Shown one piece after another: positions 8,131-16,199 of a stretch of DNA of 64,000 nucleotides. The notes below the pieces were generated by a model. It did not search any database, was not told where the DNA came from, and saw only the letters and a list, made by a program, of their open reading frames with translations. The position numbers were made by a program, and so were the translations under genes. This stretch comes from Pseudomonadota bacterium (GTDB lineage: Bacteria; Myxococcota_A; Polyangia; Polyangiales; Polyangiaceae). The stretch is taken from positions 1 to 64,000 of the forward strand of contig JAEXCN010000223.1 of the NCBI GenBank assembly GCA_023402175.1, given 5' to 3'. Positions within the stretch are counted from its first letter, which is position 1, and the number at the start of each line of letters is the position of its first letter.

Positions 8131-9923
8131 TGAAGCTCCAGACGACGGGGCCCGGCCTGGTCATCCTCCTCGGCTCGGCTCTCGCTGCCGCATTCATCGG
8201 TGCCTGCGGAACGGATCGCGATGGCTTCGAGCGAAGCGAACAGAAATTCGACCCTGACGCTTCCATCGACGCGGCGGAGTGCATGCTCCAATGTTCGCTC
8301 GACGGGCGCTCGGTCATTCGGACGTGCGATGGCACCATCGCAGAGACGTGCCCGCCCGCGCTCGCGTGCGGCGCGGGCGTCTGCCAGGAGCCGTGCGCGG
8401 CTGCCGCCGCCGACCGTAGCTCGAACGGCTGCGAGTTCTACTTCCAGCCTCCGCGGTTCACGAAGTTCTACCAACAGGCCTGCTACGCGGTTTACGTCGT
8501 CAACACGTCGAACCAACCGCTCGACCTCGCGCTCGAGCTCCGGGGCAAACCGCTCGACGTGTCGAGATCGATCTATGAGACCAAGCCCGGCGATCCCACG
8601 CTGATCCCACACGCGGGTCCCATTGCCGCCGGCGAGAGTGCGATTCTCTTCGTCTCCGACCAGTCGCCCGACAGCACGGCGGTCGGCGAAGGACACTCGC
8701 CCTGTCCGGTCGGCGTCGTCCCCGCCACCTACGAGGATGCGCTTCCCGAGAGGACCGGGCTCGGCTCGGCCTTCCACGTCACGACCAACGTGCCGGCGAA
8801 CCTCTCGGCGATCTACCCGATGGGAGCCTACAGCCAGACGCCGGCGGCCACGCTCCTCTTCCCCGTTCCGTCGTGGGGAAAGGAGCACATCCTCGTCAAC
8901 GCGTGGGGCGCCTCGAGCCTCCAGGACGTCGTCCCTGGTGGCCCTGCCGCGCAGATCGTCGCTGCGGAGGATGGGACGGAGATCATGATTCGTCCAACGC
9001 GCGCCATCCAGGACGGGCGGGGCGTCGTGGGGACGGCAGCGAACGTCACGGCGACCTACCGGCTCGACAAGGGACAGGTGCTCCAGATCAGCCAGCGCGA
9101 GGAGCTGTCCGGAAGCATCGTCACGTCGAACAAGCCGACGAGCATCTTCGGCGGACACGAGTGCATGAACGTCCCAGCGTCGCGTGAGGCTTGTGATTAC
9201 GCCGTTCAACAGCTACCGCCGTTCGAGAACTGGGGATCGGAGTACGTCGGCGTCGGCTACCGTCCGCGCGTGCCCGGCGACGAGGGCGAGCCGATGGCGT
9301 ATCGCGTCGTCGCGGCTCGGGACGGAACGCGGCTCGACTTCGATCCTTCCCCCCCGGCCGGGGCTCCGGTCACGATGTCCGCGGGCGAGGTCGCGACCCT
9401 CTACACGGCCGTAGGTAGTCCGTTCGTCGTCCGCTCGCAGGACGCCGACCACCCGATCTACGTTGCGGCGTATATGTCCGGCAGCGGGGGGCAACCGCAT
9501 CCGAACTTCCCGGTGCGTCCCTTCGGCGGCATGGGCGATCCGGAGTTCGTCAATGTCGTTCCCAGCGGGCAATATCTGAGCTCGTATACCTTCTTCGCCG
9601 ATCCGACGTATCAGGAGACGTCGCTCGTCATCGTGAGGGCGAAGAACAATGGTCGGTTCGAAGACGTCTGGCTCGAGTGCGCAGGCAACGTGACCGACTT
9701 CCGCCCCGTCGGAACGCGTGGCGAGTACGAGTGGACCCGTGTCGATCTCGTTCGCAACTTCGGGCCAGGCCAAGCCTCCTGCACGGGCGGCCTCCAGCGC
9801 ATGCGGAGCGATGGTCCGTTCACTGCGACCGTATGGGGTTGGGGCTCGTATACGAGCTACGCTTATCCGGGCGGCATGGCATTCCGGAAGCTAGCACCCA
9901 CTTCGCTCGCCCCTGTCCACTGA
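8127..9923 (+). CDS. Cassette A gene 8: IgGFc-binding-protein-type lipoprotein
   Basis: 598 residues. Starts MMKLQ with a signal and lipobox FIGACG. After a short acidic tether comes a small Cys-rich domain (MLQCSLDGRS, ETCPPALACG, QEPCAAAAAD), then about 480 residues of beta-rich sequence resembling the N-terminal domain of IgGFc-binding proteins (VVNTSNQPLDLALELRGKPL, LLFPVPSWGKEHILVNAWG, FVNVVPSGQYLSSYTFFADP, YAYPGG near the end). Such domains are known from mucin-like FCGBP and bacterial surface proteins. An adhesive or ligand-binding function is inferred. It closes cassette A; no obvious terminator follows before the convergent gene. Confidence 0.85.
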   Translation: MMKLQTTGPGLVILLGSALAAAFIGACGTDRDGFERSEQKFDPDASIDAAECMLQCSLDGRSVIRTCDGTIAETCPPALACGAGVCQEPCAAAAADRSSNGCEFYFQPPRFTKFYQQACYAVYVVNTSNQPLDLALELRGKPLDVSRSIYETKPGDPTLIPHAGPIAAGESAILFVSDQSPDSTAVGEGHSPCPVGVVPATYEDALPERTGLGSAFHVTTNVPANLSAIYPMGAYSQTPAATLLFPVPSWGKEHILVNAWGASSLQDVVPGGPAAQIVAAEDGTEIMIRPTRAIQDGRGVVGTAANVTATYRLDKGQVLQISQREELSGSIVTSNKPTSIFGGHECMNVPASREACDYAVQQLPPFENWGSEYVGVGYRPRVPGDEGEPMAYRVVAARDGTRLDFDPSPPAGAPVTMSAGEVATLYTAVGSPFVVRSQDADHPIYVAAYMSGSGGQPHPNFPVRPFGGMGDPEFVNVVPSGQYLSSYTFFADPTYQETSLVIVRAKNNGRFEDVWLECAGNVTDFRPVGTRGEYEWTRVDLVRNFGPGQASCTGGLQRMRSDGPFTATVWGWGSYTSYAYPGGMAFRKLAPTSLAPVH

Positions 9924-9950
9924 CGCTCGACAGTTGGGGAACAGTCCGGG

Positions 9951-10454
9951 CTAGCGATTCGGCAGTCGCTGCCGCTCCGCCTCGGTCATCAGGCGCCCGG
10001 CCCACCAGATCTCGCCGGACGCACAGGCTTCCGGTATCGGCTGCGTGACATTCGTCGGCGTTTCCGGCCGCTCACCGGTCGCCGGCGGAACCCGGTTCTC
10101 TCCACCCCCGCCCATGGCGATCTCGTCGCCGACATAGGCGCTGTTGCCGCTGTAGCCGTCCGTGATCTTGATGCGGCCGTCGCTGGTGCGCTCGATGCGG
10201 CTGTCATGGTGCCAGATGACGAATGCGCCGTTGTCGCCGCCGATGCGAAGGCATCCGTTCCGGTCGACGACCAATCTACCCTGGGCCAGCGCCTCGAGCT
10301 CCAGATCGCTTCGCTCGCTCTTCCGCACGAAGACCGGCAGTGCATCCGACTGCGTACTCGGTGACTGGATACGTGCGGAGCGTTCCTCGGGCGTCTCTCC
10401 GGAGCATGCTGCGATTCCGATCGCGCCGAGGAGCGCGAAGAGTTTGTAAGACAT
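9951..10454 (-). CDS. Small lipoprotein, unknown function
   Basis: 167 residues from ATG 10454 (an upstream ATG at 10469 would add five residues). MSYKLFALLGAIGIAACSGE is a short lipoprotein signal with lipobox IAACS. The mature part has an alternating polar/hydrophobic stretch (LVVDRNGCLRIGG, FVIWHHDSRIERT, GRIKITDGYSG) that looks like a small beta-sandwich, then a Pro/Thr-rich tail ending EACASGEIWWAGRLMTEAER. It converges on cassette A with 27 nt between stops. No family was recognised, and it is not part of the repeated cassette. Confidence 0.75.
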   Translation of the reverse strand: MSYKLFALLGAIGIAACSGETPEERSARIQSPSTQSDALPVFVRKSERSDLELEALAQGRLVVDRNGCLRIGGDNGAFVIWHHDSRIERTSDGRIKITDGYSGNSAYVGDEIAMGGGGENRVPPATGERPETPTNVTQPIPEACASGEIWWAGRLMTEAERQRLPNR

Positions 10455-10807
10455 GAGCTCATCGTACATCGATGGCCACCCTGCTGCGCAGAGGCCGTGC
10501 GGTCAGCTCGCTGATCGTGACCGCGTCAGGTCTGCATGCTCCGCCTCGAGATGGCGCTCGTCGTCGTCGTTCACGCGCCTCATCACGGACTGCTCCGCAG
10601 GTGTGGGCGGCCCGACGTGCAGCGGCTCTGGGCACTGCCATCCGTCCTTAACCCAGCGCTACGGCCACACCAGCGAGGAGCTCATGCGTGAAGCCGTACA
10701 GGTCTTCGACAGGCCCAGGCAGCAGCGCGTGAATAGTGCGCCAACGCGAGCGCAGCTCGAGCCGGCAAGGTGTGGTAGAGAAGAGCAGAGCAACGACAGA
10801 AGTACTT
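10455..10807. other. Gene-free stretch before the tRNA gene
   Basis: No gene is supported. A + strand open frame crosses this stretch into the tRNA but has no recognisable product and no ribosome site. The promoter of the tRNA and that of the minus-strand lipoprotein should lie here; neither could be defined. Confidence 0.4.
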
Positions 10808-10892
10808 GGAGGAGTGGCCGAGTGGTCTAAGGCAGCGGTTTTGAAAACCGCCGTGGGGCAACCCACCGGGAGTTCGAATCTCTCCTCCTCCG
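10808..10892 (+). tRNA. tRNA-Ser (anticodon TGA)
   Basis: The cloverleaf can be drawn completely. Acceptor GGAGGAG pairs with CTCCTCC; the D arm is GCCGAGTGGTCTAAGGC. The anticodon stem GCGGT/ACCGC closes the loop TTTGAAA, so the anticodon is TGA. The long variable arm GTGGGGCAACCCAC is diagnostic of a class II tRNA. The T arm has TTCGAAT. The discriminator is G, as expected for serine, and CCA is not encoded. The 3' end is repeated at 29128-29164, which marks this gene as a probable integration site. Confidence 0.95.
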
Positions 10893-10929
10893 CCGATACA
10901 ATTGGACCGACAAAGCGCCTGACGCGCCG

Positions 10930-11210
10930 GGCGACGTGAGCATGTCGGGCGGCTTGGCGATCTCCGCCGCAAGCAACGGCAGGTCTTCGTCCTCGTAGTG
11001 CATCGCCTTGGTGTCCTTCGGACGATGACCGAGCAGACGCTCGCGCGCGTCGTCGAGATGCCGGGCGCGCTGCGCCGCCGTCGCGAAGGTGTGGCGCAGC
11101 GAGTAGATGTCGAGGAGGACCCCCCCTTCACTCGCGTCCCGCATCCGGAGGCGCGCACGTCGGCGAGGAACTCGTCGCCGCGCTCCTCGCGGAAGCCCTC
11201 GGGACGGTGG
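10930..11210 (-). pseudogene. Tyrosine recombinase (integrase) C-terminal remnant
   Basis: On the minus strand one frame reads IYSLRHTFATAAQRA, then ERLLGHRPKDTKAMHYEDED and LPLLAAEIAKPPDML. This is the C-terminal catalytic region of a tyrosine recombinase: the RH pair of box II, the LLGH histidine and a candidate nucleophile Tyr in HYEDED. The usual first His of HxLRH is Tyr here. Further upstream, GFREERGDEFLADVRA continues the similarity in another frame, so a frameshift splits the fragment. No N-terminal half or start was found. It lies about 40 bp from the tRNA-Ser 3' end and reads toward it, the expected place for an integrase beside its attachment site. Confidence 0.6.
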
Positions 11211-11235
11211 CCGCTGCTCCAATTTCGTCGTCGCC

Positions 11236-11260
11236 GGGCTGCTTCGCCGTTTATCCTCCG
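11236..11260 (+). promoter_or_regulatory. Candidate promoter block upstream of cassette B
   Basis: GGGCTGC followed after 9 nt by TATCCTCCG lies 14 nt before the chosen start of cassette B gene 1. A matching pair (GGGCTGC, 6 nt, TATCCTCCG) lies before cassette D gene 1. Cassettes A, C and E show no clear copy. It may be a -35/-10 type pair for a cassette sigma factor, or only shared ancestry. Confidence 0.2.
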
Positions 11261-11274
11261 GGTCGAGTACCGCC

Positions 11275-12348
11275 GTGCGTCGAGGTCTCGGGTCTCCGTT
11301 AGGTCTGGGCGGCATGCGTGGTCGCGTGTGGGCGCTGGCAAGCGCGGCCGGACTCGCTGTCGCGTCGTGGCCCGTGCCGGCGAGCGGCGCGCCCTTCGCG
11401 CTCACGTGGTCCGCTCCGGCCGGGTGTCCATCGCGTGAAGAGATCATCGAGGCGACGCAGACGTGTCTCGGAGAGTCCCCGTCCGAGGCGCCTCCCGAGC
11501 TCTTCGTGCAGGGGACGGTTCGGGCGGTGCCCGGAGGCTTTGTCGTCACGCTCTCGCTGACGGATGCGTCTGGCCATGACCTCGGCGAGCGCGACGTCCG
11601 GGTCGAGCAGCAGAGCTGTGAGGCCGTCAAGAAGCCGGCCTCCCTCGTGCTCGCCCTGATGATCGCGGTCGCCCTTCCCCGCATCGAGGAGCAGGGCGAC
11701 GCGGTCGCGCAGCCTGCCGTCAACGAGGCCGGCGCTTCGCGCGAGCGATCGGAGACGCCGCCCGCATCCGTCGGCGCGCCGATGGACGCGCCCGCACATC
11801 CCGCGCTGTCGCCTTCACCAGCGCCGCATCCCCCGCGCCTCTTGGTCGCTGCTGCGGGTGTGGGTTCGCTGGGTGTGCTTCCGACCGCCGGTGTCGGCTT
11901 CGCGCTCCGTGCGATGTACGCGCCGCGATCTGCGGTGCTCGTCGGGCTCGAGGCGAGCTTAGAGGCGGGCGGCTCCGTCCGTGCTGGGGGCGGGGAGGTT
12001 GGATTTCAGCTCTTCAGTGCCTCTGCCCGCGTCGGGCTGCCGGTGCTGCACACGGCGCGCTTCGAGGTCATCCCTACGGTCGGGGCGCGCGGTGCTCTCC
12101 TCCGCACCTCGCCGATTGGCTTCGTCGTCGTCAAAGACGAGACCCACCCGACGATGCTCGCCGGTCTCGGCATGCTCGCGCGCGTCCGGCTCGGGCCACG
12201 CCTCGTCGCAGAGGTTTTTCCCGAGATCGAGGCCGTCCTCGTTCGCGATCGCCTGAAGGCTCGAGACGGAGACAAGCTCGACTATGTCCATCGGGCCGGC
12301 CCCTTCGAGGCGCGGCTCGCGCTCGGTGTCGGCTACGAGTTTCGATAA
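11275..12348 (+). CDS. Cassette B gene 1: secreted protein with predicted outer-membrane beta-barrel
   Basis: 357 residues from GTG 11275, chosen because VRRGLGSPL matches the MGRGLGLPL start of the cassette E copy; ATG 11314 is the alternative. The signal peptide ends PVPASGAPF. The N-terminal domain has GCPSREE, an ELFVQGTV strand, and EQQSCEAVKKPASLVLALMI. A Pro/Ser/Ala linker of about 45 residues precedes the barrel-like half (GLEASLEAGGSVRAGGGEVG, FQLFSASARVGLPV), which ends LALGVGYEFR with a terminal aromatic pair. It is clearly homologous to the first gene of A and E. It is the first complete gene inside the tRNA-bounded segment. Confidence 0.7.
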   Translation: MRRGLGSPLGLGGMRGRVWALASAAGLAVASWPVPASGAPFALTWSAPAGCPSREEIIEATQTCLGESPSEAPPELFVQGTVRAVPGGFVVTLSLTDASGHDLGERDVRVEQQSCEAVKKPASLVLALMIAVALPRIEEQGDAVAQPAVNEAGASRERSETPPASVGAPMDAPAHPALSPSPAPHPPRLLVAAAGVGSLGVLPTAGVGFALRAMYAPRSAVLVGLEASLEAGGSVRAGGGEVGFQLFSASARVGLPVLHTARFEVIPTVGARGALLRTSPIGFVVVKDETHPTMLAGLGMLARVRLGPRLVAEVFPEIEAVLVRDRLKARDGDKLDYVHRAGPFEARLALGVGYEFR

Positions 12349-12359
12349 TCGACACAAAG
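12347..12359 (+). promoter_or_regulatory. Conserved AATCGACACRAAG motif before the cassette B sigma gene
   Basis: AATCGACACAAAG lies in the 58-nt gap between genes 1 and 2. Cassette E has AATCGACACGAAG at the same place, 12 of 13 bases identical while the surrounding gap differs. It could be an internal promoter or operator for the sigma gene. Cassettes A, C and D lack a clear copy, so shared descent of B and E is also possible. Confidence 0.25.
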
Positions 12360-12406
12360 CGATCGGCCTCGAAAGAAAAAACGGGTGCCGCGGCCACAAA
12401 GGGAAC

Positions 12407-12946
12407 GTGCTCGCTTCGACCCTTCGGGGAGTCACCATACGGGAGGCCGCTGGAGCTGCGCCTCCCGTGCCCGTGACGATCGAAGCACTGTTCTCGGACT
12501 ATGTCGGCTTCGTGTGGCGCAGCCTGCGCCAACTCGGAGTGGCGGAGGCCGACCTCGAGGATCAGACCCAGGAATTGTTCCTCGTGGCGCACCGCCAGCT
12601 CGCCCAATACGACGTACAGCACCCTCGGGCATGGCTCTATGCCATCGCGCGCCGCTGCGCGTCCGGGTATCGCCGCCGGAGTCATCGCCGGCACGAGTGC
12701 CCAGTCGAGACGCTGCCTGAAAGCGGCGACACGACCGACCCTTCGCTCCGCGCGGAGCTCGAGCTCCTGAGCCGCGTCTTCGCCTTGCTCGACGCGCAGC
12801 AGCAAGAGGTCTTCGTTCTGCACGAATTCGAAGAGATGCCGATGCGTGAAGTCGCCGAAGCCCTGCAGTGCCCGCTCCAGACCGCCTATACGCGGCTCTA
12901 CGCTGCGCGCCGCGAGCTCGCGCGCGCCCTCGAGGAGGCGACATGA
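12407..12946 (+). CDS. Cassette B gene 2: ECF-type sigma factor
   Basis: 179 residues from GTG 12407, with AAAGGG just upstream; this avoids overlap with gene 1 and matches the cassette E start. Region 2: ALFSDYVGFVWRSLRQLGV, DLEDQTQELFLVAHRQL, WLYAIARRCASGYRRRSHR. Region 4: LDAQQQEVFVLHEFEEMPMREVAEALQCPLQTAYTRLYAARREL. It is nearest to the A and E sigma factors by these motifs. Its TGA overlaps the next ATG. It would drive cassette B, and possibly sister cassettes if promoters are shared. Confidence 0.92.
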   Translation: MLASTLRGVTIREAAGAAPPVPVTIEALFSDYVGFVWRSLRQLGVAEADLEDQTQELFLVAHRQLAQYDVQHPRAWLYAIARRCASGYRRRSHRRHECPVETLPESGDTTDPSLRAELELLSRVFALLDAQQQEVFVLHEFEEMPMREVAEALQCPLQTAYTRLYAARRELARALEEAT

Positions 12947-13791
12947 AGATTGATCGCTCGGCGCCTCTCCGGATCGACCCGGAGGCTCCCAGGGCGCTGC
13001 GAGAGTTTGCGCGTGCGGGGAGCCAGCGTGGCCCCAGTGATGCGGCCGTGGAACGAATGTCGAAGCGCCTCGCGATGGCAGGCGTCCTGCCGGGATCGGC
13101 GTCGCCTACGAAGAGCGTACCGCGAGCCGAGCCAAAGCTTGCGTCCTACAAGGTTGGTTTCCTCGCCATCGCGATTGCGGGCGGACTCCTCTTCACGTGG
13201 CGCGCGACGGAGGCGCCGCCTGGGGCGGCGACGACCGCACCTGTGACCTCGGTCGAGATGAATCGCGGCCCGACGGACCGGGTGGTGAATCTGCCCGATG
13301 AACCTGGTCCCGCGGAGCAGATGGAGGCTCTCAATCCGCCTGCGACCTCGGTTGACCAGCTTCCGTTCGCGCCGCCATCGGCACATTCGCAGGCCTCCGC
13401 GTCCGCTCCTCGGACGACTGCCAAGTCGTCGAACGAGAGCGCGGGCTCGAAGGTGTCCTCGACGGAGGTCGACCTGGTTCTTCGCGCGCAGGTGGCGCTC
13501 GCCTCCGATCCCGAGCGCGCGCTCACGCTCACGAGCGAGCACGCGCGTGCCTATCCGAATGGCGAGTTCGTCCAGGAGCGTGAGGTGATCGCGGTCGAGG
13601 CGCTCTCGCGGCTCGGCCGAAGAGAGGAATCCTTGCGACGCGCGCTCTCGCTCGTGCAGCGATTCCCGCGGACGCCCTACGCCAGACGACTCGAGGTGGC
13701 CACCGGCCGGCCCCTGTCGCCGGCAGCGAACGCGACGGACCAGCCGAGCCCAAGCGGTACAGCCGGTTCGCACTCCGCGAAAGCCCCGTGA
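12943..13791 (+). CDS. Cassette B gene 3: membrane anti-sigma factor candidate
   Basis: 282 residues, ATGA overlap with the sigma gene. Cytoplasmic N-terminus of about 65 residues contains ERMSKRLAMAG, a motif shared with the copies in A (RMAERLAPA) and E (RMTKRLATA). One membrane helix (VGFLAIAIAGGLLFTW), then a long Pro/Ser/Thr linker. C-terminal helices QVALASDPERALTLTSEHA, FVQEREVIAVEALSRLG and LVQRFPRTPYARRLE would be periplasmic. A short low-complexity tail follows. No zinc-binding His/Cys set is present, so if it is an anti-sigma factor it is of a non-ZAS type. Confidence 0.72.
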   Translation: MKIDRSAPLRIDPEAPRALREFARAGSQRGPSDAAVERMSKRLAMAGVLPGSASPTKSVPRAEPKLASYKVGFLAIAIAGGLLFTWRATEAPPGAATTAPVTSVEMNRGPTDRVVNLPDEPGPAEQMEALNPPATSVDQLPFAPPSAHSQASASAPRTTAKSSNESAGSKVSSTEVDLVLRAQVALASDPERALTLTSEHARAYPNGEFVQEREVIAVEALSRLGRREESLRRALSLVQRFPRTPYARRLEVATGRPLSPAANATDQPSPSGTAGSHSAKAP

Positions 13792-13815
13792 ACTCCTGAG
13801 TGGAGGACGACCGAG

Positions 13816-15012
13816 ATGCTTCGACGTATCGCGCGCATCAGCGCGCCATTGACTCTCATTGCCTCGGTGACGCTCACCTGGCTCTTCGCGGGCTGCGGGA
13901 CCGACGTGACCATTGCGGAAAACTACGACGCAGCGCCGCCGGCTTTGGTGAGCCCCGACGCGGAGCCGGTCCTCCCGAGGGCCGGACTCACCGAGTATTG
14001 CCCTTCGAGCCAGTGCCCGGCCGGACACACGACCTGTCCTGGCTCGCGCTTTCGGTGCGAGGTGGATCTGAGGACCGACGAAAACAACTGTGGTGTGTGC
14101 GGCAATGTCTGCCCCGCGCGAGGTATCGATGAGACCTATGCCTGCGTCGACGGTCGCTGCGTGATGGAGTGCGACGTTGGGCAGAAGGCCATGGATTGCG
14201 ACGGCTTCCCGGACAACGGCTGCGAGACCCATCCGAACGACGACAACTGCGGCGCGTGCGGAAAGAAATGCCTGAATCCCGCGAAGCCGTGTGCCGTCAC
14301 GGGCGACGCCGACTGGGGATGTGGCTGCCACGGCGCTGAGCTGCCCTGCATGCAGGGCCCGATCCGCCGCTGCACCGACGTGCGCGCGGACGATGGCAAT
14401 TGCGGAGCGTGCGGCAACGTCTGTGATCCGAGTGGGGGTGGCGCTCCCGTTTACGAGAATACGTATTACGGCTGCGTCAAGGGCACCTGCGGATACCCCA
14501 AGTGCCTGCTTGGCTACGCCAACTGCGACGGCGACATCACGAACGGATGCGAGACCCCTCTGCTCGACGACGCCAACTGCGGGACCTGCGGGAACGCCTG
14601 CCCTGCCAATACGAAGTGCCTACTGGACTCGCAACAGCGGCCCATGTGTGCGTGCCCCGGGGACCGGGCCTATTGCCAGACGATGTGCTTCGGTTCTGTT
14701 TGCCTAGGAGAGTGTTCTGACCTCACGTGGGATGCCGACAATTGTGGCGGCTGCGGAGTCAAGTGCAGTCTGCAAGGACATGCCGATCCTATCTGCAGTT
14801 TCGGAACCTGCTCGTACCGCTGCAAAGAAGGGTGGGCGGACTGCAACGGTGACCCAGGGGACGGCTGCGAGGTGAACATCTACAGCGATCCGCGAAATTG
14901 TGGTGACTGCGGCATTGCTTGCGACGCGGTTGCCGGTCAGGCGTGCGTCGCCGGCCAGTGCGTGGTCGAGCCATGCGATTCGATCCAGGACGGAGGAGTG
15001 CCCGCGCGATGA
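13816..15012 (+). CDS. Cassette B gene 4: Cys-rich modular lipoprotein (six modules)
   Basis: 398 residues. MLRRIARISAPLTLIAS signal with lipobox LFAGCG, then a tether with DAAPP and SPDAEP. Six NCGxCG modules are present (NNCGVCGNVC, DNCGACGKKC, GNCGACGNVC, ANCGTCGNAC, DNCGGCGVKC, RNCGDCGIAC), each preceded by a DGC or NGC step, ending CVAGQCVVEPC. The conserved tail GQxCVxGxCVVEPC is the same as in cassettes A and E. It lies 24 nt after gene 3, and its TGA overlaps the next ATG. Presumed extracellular disulfide rod; no enzymatic signature. Confidence 0.85.
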   Translation: MLRRIARISAPLTLIASVTLTWLFAGCGTDVTIAENYDAAPPALVSPDAEPVLPRAGLTEYCPSSQCPAGHTTCPGSRFRCEVDLRTDENNCGVCGNVCPARGIDETYACVDGRCVMECDVGQKAMDCDGFPDNGCETHPNDDNCGACGKKCLNPAKPCAVTGDADWGCGCHGAELPCMQGPIRRCTDVRADDGNCGACGNVCDPSGGGAPVYENTYYGCVKGTCGYPKCLLGYANCDGDITNGCETPLLDDANCGTCGNACPANTKCLLDSQQRPMCACPGDRAYCQTMCFGSVCLGECSDLTWDADNCGGCGVKCSLQGHADPICSFGTCSYRCKEGWADCNGDPGDGCEVNIYSDPRNCGDCGIACDAVAGQACVAGQCVVEPCDSIQDGGVPAR

Positions 15013-16199
15013 AACCGCGAAGCTGGTTCTTGGTCGCGAGTGTCGCGACGTGCACCTCGGCGATGGTCCTCGGCGCGTGCGCGAACGACGGAAACGCGTC
15101 CCTCGCCGACCCTCCTCTCGCAGAGCAGTCGATCCCCGGCTCGGACGGCGGGCTCGACGCTGGGCCTGACGTCGTCGATGCGGCTCCCTGTATTGACTGC
15201 GATTTCTTTCCCGACACGTGCTCGCCGGACGACTTTTGTTCGAACGGACCATTCGATCCAAGCACCGTTGGCGGCCCTCTCGATCTGCGGACTCAGGTCA
15301 ACGTCGTCCGTGGGCGTTCGCTCGACGACGTTTGGGTGGCCGGCGCGGTGGGAGCGCTGGCTCACTTCGACGGTACGTCATGGGCGCGCTTGCCGTCCGG
15401 CACCAAGGAGTCGATGCAGACAATCTGGCTCCGCGACTCCGAGGAGATCGCGTTCGGAAGCTTCGATGTCCTCTACTCGCGGGGGGGCGCGGTTCCGGAC
15501 GCGGGCACCTCCGCGGGTGGCTGGACCCCCCGAGCCATAAGTTCGTTTCCTCCCGGATGGTCGTCGTCCTCGACCCGGCTGGTCACAGCGTGGGGCCCCC
15601 CTGATGCAGAGTGGTTTTGGACGGCAACCCAGTCCAGGATCTGGCGGCTACGCGTGGCGCCTTCGGGGAACTATGAGCTTGCGGTCGGGACAACCACCGA
15701 CCTCTGCACGGCATTCTCCGCCTGCCAGCTGACGAGCTTCCATGGAAGCTCGGCGAATGATCTCTGGGGCGTGGGATTGAGGGGCACGACAATCCGGATC
15801 ACCAACGCACAGGGCGGCTCCCCCGAGGCCAAGGTCTTCAACAGCCGGACGTCGAACTCGCTTCACGGTGTCTGGGAGGCTTCGGCCAACGATGCATGGT
15901 CCGTGGGCGGAGCCGGAACGATTCGCCACTACGTCGGCGATGCATTGGTCTGGGAGATCGTATCGGACGTGCCGACGACGGAGACCCTCAACGCGATTTG
16001 GGGAACATCATCTTCCGACATCTGGGTCGTCGGTAATAACGCGGTCATCCTTCACTACGACGGTAAGGGCTGGTCGCGTGTGAAAATCGCGGGTCTCGGC
16101 GCGCGACGTCCCGACCTCACTACGGTCTGGGCTCCTGCGCCGGGGCACGTCTGGGTCGGCGGACAAGGTGTCGTTCTTTCTCTCGGAGGAAAGCCATGA
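15009..16199 (+). CDS. Cassette B gene 5: BNR-like propeller lipoprotein 1
   Basis: 396 residues from ATG 15009 (ATGA overlap, GGAGGA upstream). Lipobox VLGACA, then a tether with DGGLDAGPDVVDA. A four-Cys segment (CIDCDFFPDTC, DDFCSNGPF) is shared almost residue for residue with cassette E but not with A. Five blade motifs are visible (DVWVAGAVGALAHF, DLWGVGLRGTTIRI, DAWSVGGAGTIRHY, DIWVVGNNAVILHY) and the end is PGHVWVGGQGVVLSLGG. Surface-anchored beta-propeller of unknown ligand. Confidence 0.85.
   Translation: MKPRSWFLVASVATCTSAMVLGACANDGNASLADPPLAEQSIPGSDGGLDAGPDVVDAAPCIDCDFFPDTCSPDDFCSNGPFDPSTVGGPLDLRTQVNVVRGRSLDDVWVAGAVGALAHFDGTSWARLPSGTKESMQTIWLRDSEEIAFGSFDVLYSRGGAVPDAGTSAGGWTPRAISSFPPGWSSSSTRLVTAWGPPDAEWFWTATQSRIWRLRVAPSGNYELAVGTTTDLCTAFSACQLTSFHGSSANDLWGVGLRGTTIRITNAQGGSPEAKVFNSRTSNSLHGVWEASANDAWSVGGAGTIRHYVGDALVWEIVSDVPTTETLNAIWGTSSSDIWVVGNNAVILHYDGKGWSRVKIAGLGARRPDLTTVWAPAPGHVWVGGQGVVLSLGGKP

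Noticed and set aside
9960..9974. Hairpin CGGCAG-TCG-CTGCCG as a terminator for cassette A
   Set aside because: It lies inside the coding end of the convergent lipoprotein gene, is short and has no T-run; it is probably incidental.
10453..10830. A + strand 125-codon frame running into the tRNA gene
   Set aside because: It overlaps the tRNA, has no ribosome site and no recognisable sequence.
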